10,817 nt of DNA, taken from positions 1 to 10,817 of the forward strand of contig PIVW01000177.1 of NCBI GenBank assembly GCA_003353825.1. The letters are read 5' to 3'. Origin of the DNA: Chloroflexota bacterium (GTDB lineage Bacteria > Chloroflexota > Anaerolineae > J102). Both the position numbers and the translations under genes were made by a program. Under the pieces are notes generated by a model. It was given only the letters and a program-made list of their open reading frames with translations, was not told the DNA's origin and searched no databases. Shown in pieces: positions 1 through 6,950 of the stretch (positions are counted from its first letter, which is position 1; the number at the start of each line of letters is the position of its first letter).

Positions 1-714
1 GCAGTCTCCTTGTGTGTGTTTGGTTTTGTAATAAATGTCCAAATCTTACACGAGGTGCTGCTTTTCTTCCTCATTCAATTGTTAACGTGCTTTCTTCTTC
101 TACTGAACCATGCCGAAAACGCTGTCCTTGTCGCCCCAATCGATAGCGTTGTCGGCGCCGTCAATATTCGGGAAAACGAAACGCCCAACCCAGCGCTCTC
201 AGCCATCGTTTTGACCGATGACGAAGGTTTTAATATCAAATTGAATGTCGACGAGATCGACATTGGCCAACTGGCTGTGGGCCAAGAAGCCATTATTTCA
301 ATCGATGCCATAGAAAATGCCGAACTCACGGGTGTTATCAACCGCATCGCCCCTGTATCCGGCAGCGGTGGCTCTGGCTCTGGCGGGGGCATTGTAACTT
401 ATGGCGTTACCGTCGATATCGATCCCTCCGATATCCCTTTACGGGCGGGATTGACGGCGGCAGTGGTGATCACCACAGAACAAGCCCTGGGTGTCGTACT
501 TCTCCCCAACCGGGTGATGCGGCTCGATCGCCAGACGGGACAGGCCTATGTAGAGAAGCTGGTCGATGGTATCCCTACACGAACCAACCTTGAAATGGGA
601 CTGCGCAACGAACTTTTCAGCGAAGTCCTGTCAGGAGTTCAGGCCGGCGACGAATTGGCTGTGCGCCGAACCGGCACGGGCGAACTACTGCAACAGCAGA
701 TGTTTGGAGGCTAG
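1..714 (+). CDS. Membrane-fusion (periplasmic adaptor) protein of a MacB-type ABC exporter, N-terminal half missing
   Basis: The frame is open from base 1 to the TAG at 712-714. From about base 112 it reads like the C-terminal half of an HlyD/MacA-type adaptor. It starts with the end of the lipoyl/barrel-sandwich domain ([20 protein letters not shown]), then a beta-barrel ([20 protein letters not shown], then [13 protein letters not shown]) and a membrane-proximal domain ending [10 protein letters not shown] Gly/Ser-rich loop lies at about 361-390. Such proteins link the permease to the outside or the envelope and guide substrate release. The first 37 or so codons are hydrophobic and Phe/Leu-rich, with no signal peptide plus coiled-coil hairpin of the kind the family has. 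The only early start is a TTG at 10 without a ribosome binding site. The gene therefore looks truncated by a rearrangement or a contig join, or it continues upstream in a form not recognised. The downstream ABC genes are intact, which makes an adaptor role for the full-length version likely. Confidence 0.72.
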   Translation, partial: AVSLCVFGFVINVQILHEVLLFFLIQLLTCFLLLLNHAENAVLVAPIDSVVGAVNIRENETPNPALSAIVLTDDEGFNIKLNVDEIDIGQLAVGQEAIISIDAIENAELTGVINRIAPVSGSGGSGSGGGIVTYGVTVDIDPSDIPLRAGLTAAVVITTEQALGVVLLPNRVMRLDRQTGQAYVEKLVDGIPTRTNLEMGLRNELFSEVLSGVQAGDELAVRRTGTGELLQQQMFGG

Positions 715-719
715 CGCAC

Positions 720-1592
720 ATGGCCGAGCCACAAGCACTCATCGAAATCCAGGATGTCACAAAAGTCTATGAAATGGGCGAGATGGAAGTACGGGCGTTA
801 CGAGGTGTCAGTCTGCATATCTCGCCAGGCGAGTTGATGTCTATCATGGGGCCTTCCGGATCTGGTAAGTCCACGCTGATGAATATACTGGGCGCGCTGG
901 ATATCCCCACTGCTGGCCTGTACATGTTGGATGGCGAGGACGTGGGACGCATGAGCGACGATCAATTGGCAGACATTCGTAACCGCAAGATCGGTTTTGT
1001 CTTTCAGAGTTTCAATCTACTGCCACGGACATCGGCGCTGGCAAATGTGGAATTGCCCCTTGTTTACGGTGGGGTGAGCAATCGTCGAGAACGGGCGAAA
1101 CAGGCTTTGGAACTTGTCGGACTTGGGGATCGACTTCATCACAACCCCAACGAATTATCAGGCGGCCAGCAGCAACGTGTGGCCATTGCCCGAGCTTTGG
1201 TCAATAATCCCAGCATCATTTTGGCCGATGAACCCACCGGAAATCTCGATTCCAAATCTGGCGCCGAGATCATGCGCATCTTTCAGGCGTTGAATGACGA
1301 ACAGGGCATGACTATCATCTTCGTCACACATGAACCGGATATCGCCGAGCACACGCGTCGCATTGTGCGCCTGCAAGATGGGCGGATCATCAGCGACAGT
1401 CGAGTGAAAAACCCTCGCTCTGCCGGTAAACAGGCGTATACCCGCCGAACCAGTGACTTGCTTAATGATGAGAATCAACATGTTAACGACGACCCTGGCG
1501 AGGCTGAAATAGTGAGTGTCGAACTCGAATCAAACCATGAGGCTGATAGCGGACACGATACAATGACGGCTATCGAGGAGGCGCAGACATGA
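720..1592 (+). CDS. ABC transporter ATP-binding protein (MacB/LolD family)
   Basis: Cytoplasmic ATPase that powers an FtsX-type permease. All nucleotide-binding motifs are present: Walker [10 protein letters not shown] (residues 44-52), Q-loop Gln96 in [11 protein letters not shown], signature LSGGQ (146-150), Walker B IILADE (166-171), D-loop NLDS (175-178) and switch His204 in VTHEP. The FNLLPR stretch after the Q-loop and DEPTGNLDS are typical of the LolD/MacB/FtsE branch. ATG at 720 has a GGAGG at 706-710, nine bases away, inside the end of the adaptor gene. The stop overlaps the permease start (ATGA), indicating translational coupling. At 290 residues it is about 60 longer than most family members. 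The surplus is a hydrophilic, acidic tail (about 230-290) carrying no motif I recognise. The substrate cannot be told from sequence; relatives export macrolides, peptides or lipoproteins. Confidence 0.95.
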   Translation: MAEPQALIEIQDVTKVYEMGEMEVRALRGVSLHISPGELMSIMGPSGSGKSTLMNILGALDIPTAGLYMLDGEDVGRMSDDQLADIRNRKIGFVFQSFNLLPRTSALANVELPLVYGGVSNRRERAKQALELVGLGDRLHHNPNELSGGQQQRVAIARALVNNPSIILADEPTGNLDSKSGAEIMRIFQALNDEQGMTIIFVTHEPDIAEHTRRIVRLQDGRIISDSRVKNPRSAGKQAYTRRTSDLLNDENQHVNDDPGEAEIVSVELESNHEADSGHDTMTAIEEAQT

Positions 1593-2839
1593 GTGTTATC
1601 GAATCATTTCGCATTGCCCTCCGTGCGCTGGCGGCCAATAAAATGCGCTCGATCCTCACCATGCTCGGCATCATTATCGGCGTTGGCGCTGTGATCGCTC
1701 TAATGAGTGTGGGGCAGGGGGTGCAACAGATGGTAACCGAAGAGTTACAAAGCGCCGGTTCCAATCTACTTATCATTGTGCCAGGCAACCTAAGCGACCA
1801 GCAATTGAGCAATTCCAGGCAACGACCCAGCCAACCACTTACCAATGGCGATTGGCGGGCGATCAATGATCCGTTGCAAGTTCCTGATGTCGTGGCGGCA
1901 GTGCCTGAGATCGACAGTTCGGCTGATGTATCAAGGGGCAAGAACACATTGCAGATTTCCGTAACAGGGACCAACGAGGCCTTTCCTGCCGTGCGCAACT
2001 ACGCGGTCGTACAGGGGCGCTTCATTTCGGGAGAGGATGTACTGGGCGAAGCGCGCGTTGTAGCCTTGGGCAGCCGTGTGGCCGAAAAGCTATTTAGTGC
2101 CGATGAATACCCTGTTGGCCAATCCATACGCATCAATGGTCTTCCCTTTCGTGTAGTGGGTGTGATGGAAGAAAAGGGGGGTGGGGGATTTGGCAGTTTT
2201 GATGACCTGATATTTGTACCGGTTACCACTGCACAGCAGCGTCTATTCCCTTACATGCGCAGCTCCCGTGGCGAACCAACGCTATCGCTCATAATGGCTA
2301 AGGTTGCCGGTGAAGACCGCCTGGATACGGCCGTTGCCGATATCGAAGATCTATTGCGCAGGCGGCATAATATCACATTCCTAAACGAGGATGACTTCAG
2401 CGTGATCAATCAGGCTGATATCCTTGATATTTTTGGCAACATCATCGGCGTGCTGAATACGTTTCTGGGGGGGATCGCCGCCATCAGCTTGGTGGTCGGC
2501 GGCATCGGCATCATGAACATCATGCTGGTATCTGTTACTGAGCGCACCCGCGAAATCGGCCTGCGCAAAGCGGTTGGAGCCAAACGCCGGCATATCCTCA
2601 CCCAATTCCTGGTCGAGGCCGTTGTCCTCAGTTTGATTGGTGGGATATTTGGCATGGTTCTGGGATTTGTCGGTGCTATCGGTTTGGCCAGCCTTTCAGA
2701 GGATCTTTCTGCCGTTGTCACCAGCGATGCCATCCTCCTGGCCGTCGGTGTCAGCACGATTGTAGGCGTTGTTTTCGGGATATATCCTGCCCTGCGGGCA
2801 TCTCAGTTGCATCCTATCGATGCCTTGCGATATGAGTGA
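1589..2839 (+). CDS. ABC transporter permease, MacB/FtsX type
   Basis: Membrane subunit of the exporter, 416 residues, the usual size for a MacB-like permease without a fused ATPase. The order is: one N-terminal transmembrane helix (about 21-43, [20 protein letters not shown]), a large extracytoplasmic MacB core domain (about 45-275), then three helices (about 282-312, 336-368, 380-402). Family hallmarks are the [20 protein letters not shown] segment before the coupling region (KAVGA) and the C-terminal [18 protein letters not shown]. The core contains a glycine-rich turn ([13 protein letters not shown]) before FVPVTTAQ, as in many MacB relatives. The start overlaps the ATPase stop by four bases and the next gene follows after three bases. 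It probably acts with the ATPase as a dimer and with the adjacent adaptor. These relatives work as mechanotransmitters, not as channels with a central pore. Identification of the family is secure; the substrate is unknown. Confidence 0.96.
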   Translation: MSVIESFRIALRALAANKMRSILTMLGIIIGVGAVIALMSVGQGVQQMVTEELQSAGSNLLIIVPGNLSDQQLSNSRQRPSQPLTNGDWRAINDPLQVPDVVAAVPEIDSSADVSRGKNTLQISVTGTNEAFPAVRNYAVVQGRFISGEDVLGEARVVALGSRVAEKLFSADEYPVGQSIRINGLPFRVVGVMEEKGGGGFGSFDDLIFVPVTTAQQRLFPYMRSSRGEPTLSLIMAKVAGEDRLDTAVADIEDLLRRRHNITFLNEDDFSVINQADILDIFGNIIGVLNTFLGGIAAISLVVGGIGIMNIMLVSVTERTREIGLRKAVGAKRRHILTQFLVEAVVLSLIGGIFGMVLGFVGAIGLASLSEDLSAVVTSDAILLAVGVSTIVGVVFGIYPALRASQLHPIDALRYE

Positions 2840-2842
2840 ACG

Positions 2843-4648
2843 ATGCAAATGTCAATAACTGCTAGAGGTCGCGTTTATTTACTGCCGATCCGCTCAATTG
2901 GCGCTGCCTGCATACTGTGCCTGATAGCCCTACTCGCTCTCATCCTGGCGGCTTGTAACTCTGCAGAGGACTCTCCCCAACCGCAAGCTGTACCCTTCGC
3001 CACGCCAGAGACACTCCCCACCCTGCCAGTCCGCAACACAAGGCAAGTTGTACAACGGATTCAAGCCCCCGAGCTGACGGCCACACCCACCCGCGCGGCG
3101 ACCAGGCCCGCTGAATCTACCACGCAGAGGGCGCGAGTTACTGCGGTTTCAGGACGACTGCCCGGTGGTTATGTCCAGGTCTCCAGCGCCCCTCTGCTCG
3201 ACGCGCCAGGTGGCGCTATACAAAGGAGCTTACCCGCAGGCACGCGTGTGGGTATCCTAGATCGTGAGGGTGGGTGGTTACACGTTCGATTTTTGGCCGC
3301 CCGAGATGGAGAGCCTACGACCGGCTGGATGCAATCGTCTCAGCTTGTCGTTTTTGGTGATCTAGACAAGCTGTCCGCAGACACTGTCCCAACCCCCATT
3401 AAGGTAACGCCCACACCTGGCTCGACCGAATTGATTCAGTCAGAATCGACGATTACCGCCTTGGTTCTGCCCAGGCGCTTGAACCTACGCGCAGGTCCTG
3501 GCACTGACACACGTGTCATCGGATCGTTGAGTAGTGGTGAAGATGTCTCTCTATTGGGACGGACGGGGAACACCACCTGGTTGGAAATAGCGACAAGTCA
3601 GAACGAGCAGGGTTGGGTGGCTGCCCCTTACCTCGAAACCAGCGCAGATATCGAATCATTGCCTATTACTGGAGCTGTATCGACAACCGTTCCTGCCGCG
3701 CAATCCGCCAGTGCAGGGGGCAAGATCGTCTTCCAAACGCGCAATGGCGGCGACATTTACATCATCGGCGCCAACGGTACGGGCCTGCGCCGATTGACGC
3801 GCGGGTTTGACCCGGCACTCAGCCCCGACGGAAAGCAGATCGCCTTCACGCGCTGGGACGAACCCCGTGGATTGTGGCTCATCGATACCGGCGGTACGGG
3901 GGAACGCCATCTCCATGCCGCCAACAAACCTCGCTCCCCCACCTGGACACCTGACGGCTCCGCCATTGTTTTCGAACGATCTACTGGAACTATTAATTGC
4001 ATCTCGACGCCATTCGGATGTCGAAGCCGGGAGGAACTGCGCGATTCTTTTGGTGGTAAAGACTGTATCGAATCTTCATTTGGCCGTTTCTGTATCTCAG
4101 ATTTCCCAGCTGTGACACGTAATTTGGGCGGGCTGCGGCGTTACAATCTCGGCGATGGCAGTGTTAGGGATCTGCCGACCGGAAACGATGCCAGATCGCC
4201 TTCTCATGATCCTTCCAGTGATCGAGTGGTGTTTTTAGAGCACGAGGGGCTGGCGTTTACTCGCAGTTCAGGCAATGAACCCCCCCAACCATTGGTCAAA
4301 CTCAGCACCTTGGGACCGGCTATCTATAGTCCCGACGGACAGTTTCTCTACACTACGCGCCGATCGGGGGATCACTGGGATATCTGGCGGCATAACGCCG
4401 ATGGCAGTGGAGAATTCGCGCTCACCGCCCCCCCAGGCATCCGCGATGCGCCGGTACACAGTGTAGCCCCCACACTCAGCCCTGATGGCAAAACCATCCT
4501 CTTTTCGACCAATAGGCGTGGTTCGTGGGAACTCTGGCAGATGAATACAGATGGCAGCCGCGCCCGGCCCTTCGCCCCTGCGCCATTATCTGGCATCGAG
4601 TTCAAATATGATTTCGCCAACGAACGCATGGCGGATTGGGGCAGATAA
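2843..4648 (+). CDS. Lipoprotein with two SH3-like domains and a TolB/PD40 beta-propeller
   Basis: 601-residue exported protein. A basic start and hydrophobic helix (about 20-36) end in the lipobox LAAC (35-38), so Cys38 should be lipidated. A Thr/Pro-rich linker (about 45-100) follows. Two bacterial SH3-like domains come next (about 108-170 and 206-265; the second contains the classic LNLRAGPGTDTRVIG). The C-terminal part (about 292-600) has PD40/TolB-type propeller repeats: LSPDGKQIAFTR, TWTPDGSAIVFER, YSPDGQFLYTTR, LSPDGKTILFSTN, with DIWRHNADGS and ELWQMNTDGS blades. SH3-like domains often bind cell-wall or peptide ligands and TolB propellers mediate protein contacts, so an envelope-anchored binding role is likely. 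The exact job is unknown. The blade at about 381-425 carries an insertion with four cysteines (386, 393, 408, 417). ATG at 2843 lies three bases after the permease stop and another ATG follows at 2849; neither has a strong ribosome binding site, which suits translational coupling. It closes the exporter operon. Confidence 0.86.
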   Translation: MQMSITARGRVYLLPIRSIGAACILCLIALLALILAACNSAEDSPQPQAVPFATPETLPTLPVRNTRQVVQRIQAPELTATPTRAATRPAESTTQRARVTAVSGRLPGGYVQVSSAPLLDAPGGAIQRSLPAGTRVGILDREGGWLHVRFLAARDGEPTTGWMQSSQLVVFGDLDKLSADTVPTPIKVTPTPGSTELIQSESTITALVLPRRLNLRAGPGTDTRVIGSLSSGEDVSLLGRTGNTTWLEIATSQNEQGWVAAPYLETSADIESLPITGAVSTTVPAAQSASAGGKIVFQTRNGGDIYIIGANGTGLRRLTRGFDPALSPDGKQIAFTRWDEPRGLWLIDTGGTGERHLHAANKPRSPTWTPDGSAIVFERSTGTINCISTPFGCRSREELRDSFGGKDCIESSFGRFCISDFPAVTRNLGGLRRYNLGDGSVRDLPTGNDARSPSHDPSSDRVVFLEHEGLAFTRSSGNEPPQPLVKLSTLGPAIYSPDGQFLYTTRRSGDHWDIWRHNADGSGEFALTAPPGIRDAPVHSVAPTLSPDGKTILFSTNRRGSWELWQMNTDGSRARPFAPAPLSGIEFKYDFANERMADWGR

Positions 4649-4692
4649 CCCATCGGGTTGCCGGCGCTCTGCAAACGGGACTAACGGCGCCG
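4647..4692. terminator. Small hairpins in the convergent gap (possible bidirectional terminator)
   Basis: The lipoprotein gene and the minus-strand membrane-protein gene end 32 bases apart. Here AACCC-atc-GGGTT (4647-4659) forms a five-pair hairpin. CGGCGC (4662-4667) can pair with GCGCCG (4687-4692) across a 19-base loop. No T-run follows either, so an intrinsic terminator is only a weak suggestion based mostly on position. Confidence 0.22.
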
Positions 4693-5220
4693 AAATCGCA
4701 GCGCAATCCAGCCCAGGAAGGCGACGAGTGCGTATACCAGCCCCAATGCCACAATGGCGAATTTCGGCGCTGCACACCAAAATGCGATCTGGGGCCAAGG
4801 ATCGGCTGCACCTCTAACCAACATGTGCCAAAGGGCAGCATTCTCAATAGCATCGAGAATCGCAGCCAGTCCTAAAAGCCACGCCAGGATAACGCCTGCC
4901 AGCCCTACCAGATTCCATCGTTGACCTAGCACTGCGGCGCCCCAGAGGCACGCCAAAGCAATAGTTAGAGCATAAGCCAACATAAAGAGGTAATCGAGTC
5001 CCAGGTTGAACCCGGCGTGAATGCGCGCTTCCCCATCCCAACTTGTGAGGATGGCTGCGGCTGTGGCGACATCACCTGCAAGTTCATAGGAGACGATCCC
5101 TAAGGGCGCAGCATCAGTTTGTAAGGGCGTGCCAAATGCTTGCAGCACGACCATCACTGCAAGGGTCAGGGATAGAAGCAGCCAAAATAACCGGCGTTGT
5201 TGGCGAGCTGTTAAGTTCAT
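4681..5220 (-). CDS. Four-helix integral membrane protein, function unknown
   Basis: I do not recognise a named family. With the start at 5220 the protein has 179 residues. Its hydrophobic segments lie at about 11-29, 73-97, 103-124 and 153-175, and it has a positively charged C-terminus (RFRRR). The long loop after helix 1 (about 30-72) contains GIVSYELAGDVATAAAILTSWDG and looks extracytoplasmic. Helix 3 runs into LGLAAILDAIENAALWHML, with acidic residues in or next to the membrane (Asp123, Glu126). An upstream ATG at 5268 would overlap the preceding gene by 38 bases and add a non-hydrophobic leader. The ATG at 5218-5220 starts ten bases after the preceding stop and is preferred. It is co-directional with, and probably co-transcribed with, the 134-residue gene upstream. 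Coding potential is supported by the clean alternation of helices and polar loops. Confidence 0.72.
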   Translation of the reverse strand: MNLTARQQRRLFWLLLSLTLAVMVVLQAFGTPLQTDAAPLGIVSYELAGDVATAAAILTSWDGEARIHAGFNLGLDYLFMLAYALTIALACLWGAAVLGQRWNLVGLAGVILAWLLGLAAILDAIENAALWHMLVRGAADPWPQIAFWCAAPKFAIVALGLVYALVAFLGWIALRFRRR

Positions 5221-5230
5221 CACGGTGATC

Positions 5231-5635
5231 TTACAGTTCAATATCCCCTTCTGGTAGTTCGATATCAATCACCTTGCCGTGGAAGTCGATCAAGATCTTG
5301 AATCCCACGGAGCGCAACATATCTCGCGCCTGGGGTGGGATCTGTTGGCCTACGGCCTCATCCATTTGATTGATCGAATACTCAACCGCGGTTTTACTGA
5401 AGATGTCATCCTTGCCCATCATATCCAAAATGCCGCGCACGGCGACATCACGATGTGCTTCGACCTGCTCCTTGAAGAAACTAAGTACCTGGCGATCCAC
5501 CTCTTCGGCATCGATATGGCGGCGGAAATCGCCATCATCGATCACGTAACAGGCATCACTACCCACCCACGCTACTTCTAGCGTCTCCCCTTTTTCATCG
5601 ACAACCAGACCTTCAAACATAGCGATAGTTGACAT
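5231..5635 (-). CDS. Conserved-looking hypothetical soluble protein, 134 residues
   Basis: Not recognised. It is a small acidic protein without a signal peptide or membrane segment, so it is probably cytoplasmic. The N-terminal part (about 1-45) looks like a small beta domain (MFEGLVVDEKGETLEVAWVG, SDACYVIDDGDFRRHI). The middle (about 44-108) is helical and charged (AEEVDRQVLSFFKEQVEAHR, then MLRS). The end is again beta-like (FKILIDFHGKVIDIELPEG). The ATG at 5633-5635 has a GGAGG on the minus strand about 13 bases upstream, rather far but usable. It is the first gene of a two-gene minus-strand unit; the membrane protein follows after ten bases. Divergent from trpF. A minus-strand TATAAG at 5683-5688 is a possible -10 box, without a good -35 partner. 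Confidence 0.74.
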   Translation of the reverse strand: MSTIAMFEGLVVDEKGETLEVAWVGSDACYVIDDGDFRRHIDAEEVDRQVLSFFKEQVEAHRDVAVRGILDMMGKDDIFSKTAVEYSINQMDEAVGQQIPPQARDMLRSVGFKILIDFHGKVIDIELPEGDIEL

Positions 5636-5997
5636 GAGTACTTTTCGACCTCCGGGACTGCAAAAGGTTGTGTCATCCGGTACTTATATTTGTAACAAGT
5701 TATCTCATCAGCATGCGTAACCAAGCGGCCGCCAAAGAGGATGTAGCCTACCCTTTGACAGAACCAGAGAATGCTTGCACTGAGAGCGGCAGGCAAGAAC
5801 TGATAACGAGAACTTGCGAATTGACACCTGCCTTTAGTAGAGTACCAGAAAACGATGTGATCTCTCAAACTTGGCAATGCGGTATCGTCGTTCTCACGTT
5901 AGTACAAAAACCAAATGATTCCAGGAACCACCTTTGTAAGATCACGAGTCAATGATACAATCGCTAAGGTCGTTCCCTCAGTAAGGACATGTTTCAT
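5636..5997. other. Divergent intergenic region upstream of trpF
   Basis: About 360 bases between the start codons of the 134-residue gene (minus) and trpF (plus). Both strands contain ORFs of under 100 codons, but these have no ribosome binding site, domain or protein-like composition, so I do not call a gene. The left end should hold the minus-strand promoter (weak TATAAG, 5683-5688, reading left). The right end holds the trpF promoter and ribosome binding site. TTGACA occurs at 5755 and 5821, but neither has a convincing -10 at the right distance. I see no attenuator, T-box or riboswitch. Confidence 0.6.
5934..5961 (+). promoter_or_regulatory. Candidate sigma-70-type promoter for trpF
   Basis: TTGTAA (5934-5939) and TACAAT (5956-5961) are 16 bases apart, and the -10 is preceded by TG one base away (TGATACAAT, an extended -10). 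Transcription would begin near 5968, about 30 bases before the trpF ATG, leaving no room for an attenuator. Judged by eye only. Confidence 0.45.
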
Positions 5998-6648
5998 ATG
6001 ACACTTGTCAAAATATGTGGACTCACCAATAGTGCAGATGCTCTGGCAGCTCTCAAATCAGGGGCTGATTTATTGGGGTTTATCTGTTATGCTAAATCCC
6101 CGCGCTATGTTACGCTCAGACAAATCACCGATATCCTTAAGGAACTCCGGCAGTGGCATTCCCGCTTTCAAACGGCCGGCGTGTTCGTCAATGAACCTCT
6201 CACATCCGTTCGCCAGATCCTCGACCAGACCGGACTGGATTTGGCCCAATTACATGGCGATGAAACCCCCGCCGGCGTGAAACAACTCAGCGGCCGGGCT
6301 TTCAAGGCCATACGTCCCACTGAGTTGCTTGAAGCAGAGCGGGATGCCCGATGTTTCGCCGCTCTCGCACCCGTTGCCGGTCCCGACCTCTTGGTGGATG
6401 CCTACGATCCTGACGCCTACGGCGGCACTGGCCATGGCGCCGATTGGGAGATCGCGTCGGCGTTAGCCCGCTCCTGCCGTTTGCTTCTGGCCGGAGGTCT
6501 CAATCCTGGCACTGTCGCCGATGCTGTGGCGACAGTGCGACCCTGGGGCGTCGATGTAAGTAGCGGTGTCGAAACAAAACCAGGCCGCAAAGATCATGAT
6601 GCACTGAGGTCTTTTATCGCCGCAGCCAAAGGACAGATATCGCCTTGA
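5998..6648 (+). CDS. trpF: Phosphoribosylanthranilate isomerase
   Basis: Converts N-(5-phosphoribosyl)anthranilate to CdRP in tryptophan synthesis; a cytoplasmic (beta/alpha)8 barrel. At 216 residues it is of normal length for a stand-alone TrpF. Visible motifs: VKICGLT with catalytic Cys7, SPRYV (34-38), GVFVNE (61-66), QLHGDE (84-89), LLVDAY with catalytic Asp134, GGTGHGADW (142-150), LLLAGGLNPGTV (162-173, phosphate site), and VDVSSGVET-GRKD (185-199). An ATG also occurs at 5989, but the AAGGA at 5983-5987 is one base from it and ten from the ATG at 5998. The family also starts with M-x-x-VKICG, so 5998 is chosen. It is first of three + strand trp genes here, but the next, trpB, is 302 bases away across a repeat element. 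Genes for the earlier steps (trpE, G, D, C) are not in the window. Confidence 0.96.
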   Translation: MTLVKICGLTNSADALAALKSGADLLGFICYAKSPRYVTLRQITDILKELRQWHSRFQTAGVFVNEPLTSVRQILDQTGLDLAQLHGDETPAGVKQLSGRAFKAIRPTELLEAERDARCFAALAPVAGPDLLVDAYDPDAYGGTGHGADWEIASALARSCRLLLAGGLNPGTVADAVATVRPWGVDVSSGVETKPGRKDHDALRSFIAAAKGQISP

Positions 6649-6753
6649 CAGTTTCGAATCCTCGACAAACACTTGACTTCGCCACTCGATCTGCCTCCTC
6701 ATGCCTAAACGGGAAGTTCATGACAAACGCCTTTCGTATGGTATACCTAATAC

Positions 6754-6917
6754 CTGCAGCGTATCTTCTCAATATCTCGGGGCACTCACCGAATGAATTC
6801 GAGCTCTGGGGGCGGAGTTCTACGAACCTGCGCCGGACGTCCACCCTTCGGCTACGCTCAGGACATGCCTTCGTGGACGGGTTTGCTCCCCCAAGTTATT
6901 GAGAAGATATCCCGCAG
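6754..6917. mobile_element. 164-bp MITE-like element with about 30-bp terminal inverted repeats
   Basis: The left arm (6754-6785) and the right arm (6886-6917, read in reverse) match at about 25 of 32 positions. This includes an uninterrupted 13-base identity, TATCTTCTCAATA (6762-6774 against 6897-6909), with CTGC as outer ends and a GGGG block inside. The interior carries no gene. It contains a second hairpin and a CCTTCGGCTACGCTCAGGAC stretch of a type that recurs in many bacterial genomes as an interspersed repeat (from general knowledge, not checked). Size, symmetry and lack of coding sequence fit a non-autonomous element. I found no clear target-site duplication, and a large regulatory stem-loop between trpF and trpB is an alternative. 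The rest of this gap (6649-6753 and 6918-6950) shows nothing I can name; TTGACA at 6645-6650 overlaps the trpF stop but has no good -10. Confidence 0.5.
6838..6879. repeat. Internal hairpin within the inverted-repeat element
   Basis: CGTCCAC (6838-6844) pairs perfectly with GTGGACG (6873-6879) around a 28-base loop that holds CCTTCGGCTACGCTCAGGAC. It resembles a short interspersed palindromic repeat nested within the larger terminal-inverted-repeat element. Copy number in the genome is unknown. Confidence 0.5.
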
Positions 6918-6950
6918 CCAACCTTACACCCGCTCTCCTCTAATCATGCG

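Noticed and set aside
1158..1481. Long antisense ORFs inside the ABC and other genes
   Set aside because: Shadows of strongly conserved genes on the plus strand, without their own signals.
5755..5826. Two TTGACA boxes as trpF promoters
   Set aside because: No acceptable -10 at 16-18 bases; the extended -10 at 5953-5961 is closer to the gene and better.
5668..5955. 95-codon plus-strand ORF between the divergent genes, with a minus-strand ORF opposite
   Set aside because: No ribosome binding site, no recognisable domain, mixed composition; it also overlaps the probable trpF promoter.
6645..6902. 85-codon ORF after trpF
   Set aside because: Runs through the inverted-repeat element and starts with no ribosome binding site; it looks like chance opening in repeat DNA.
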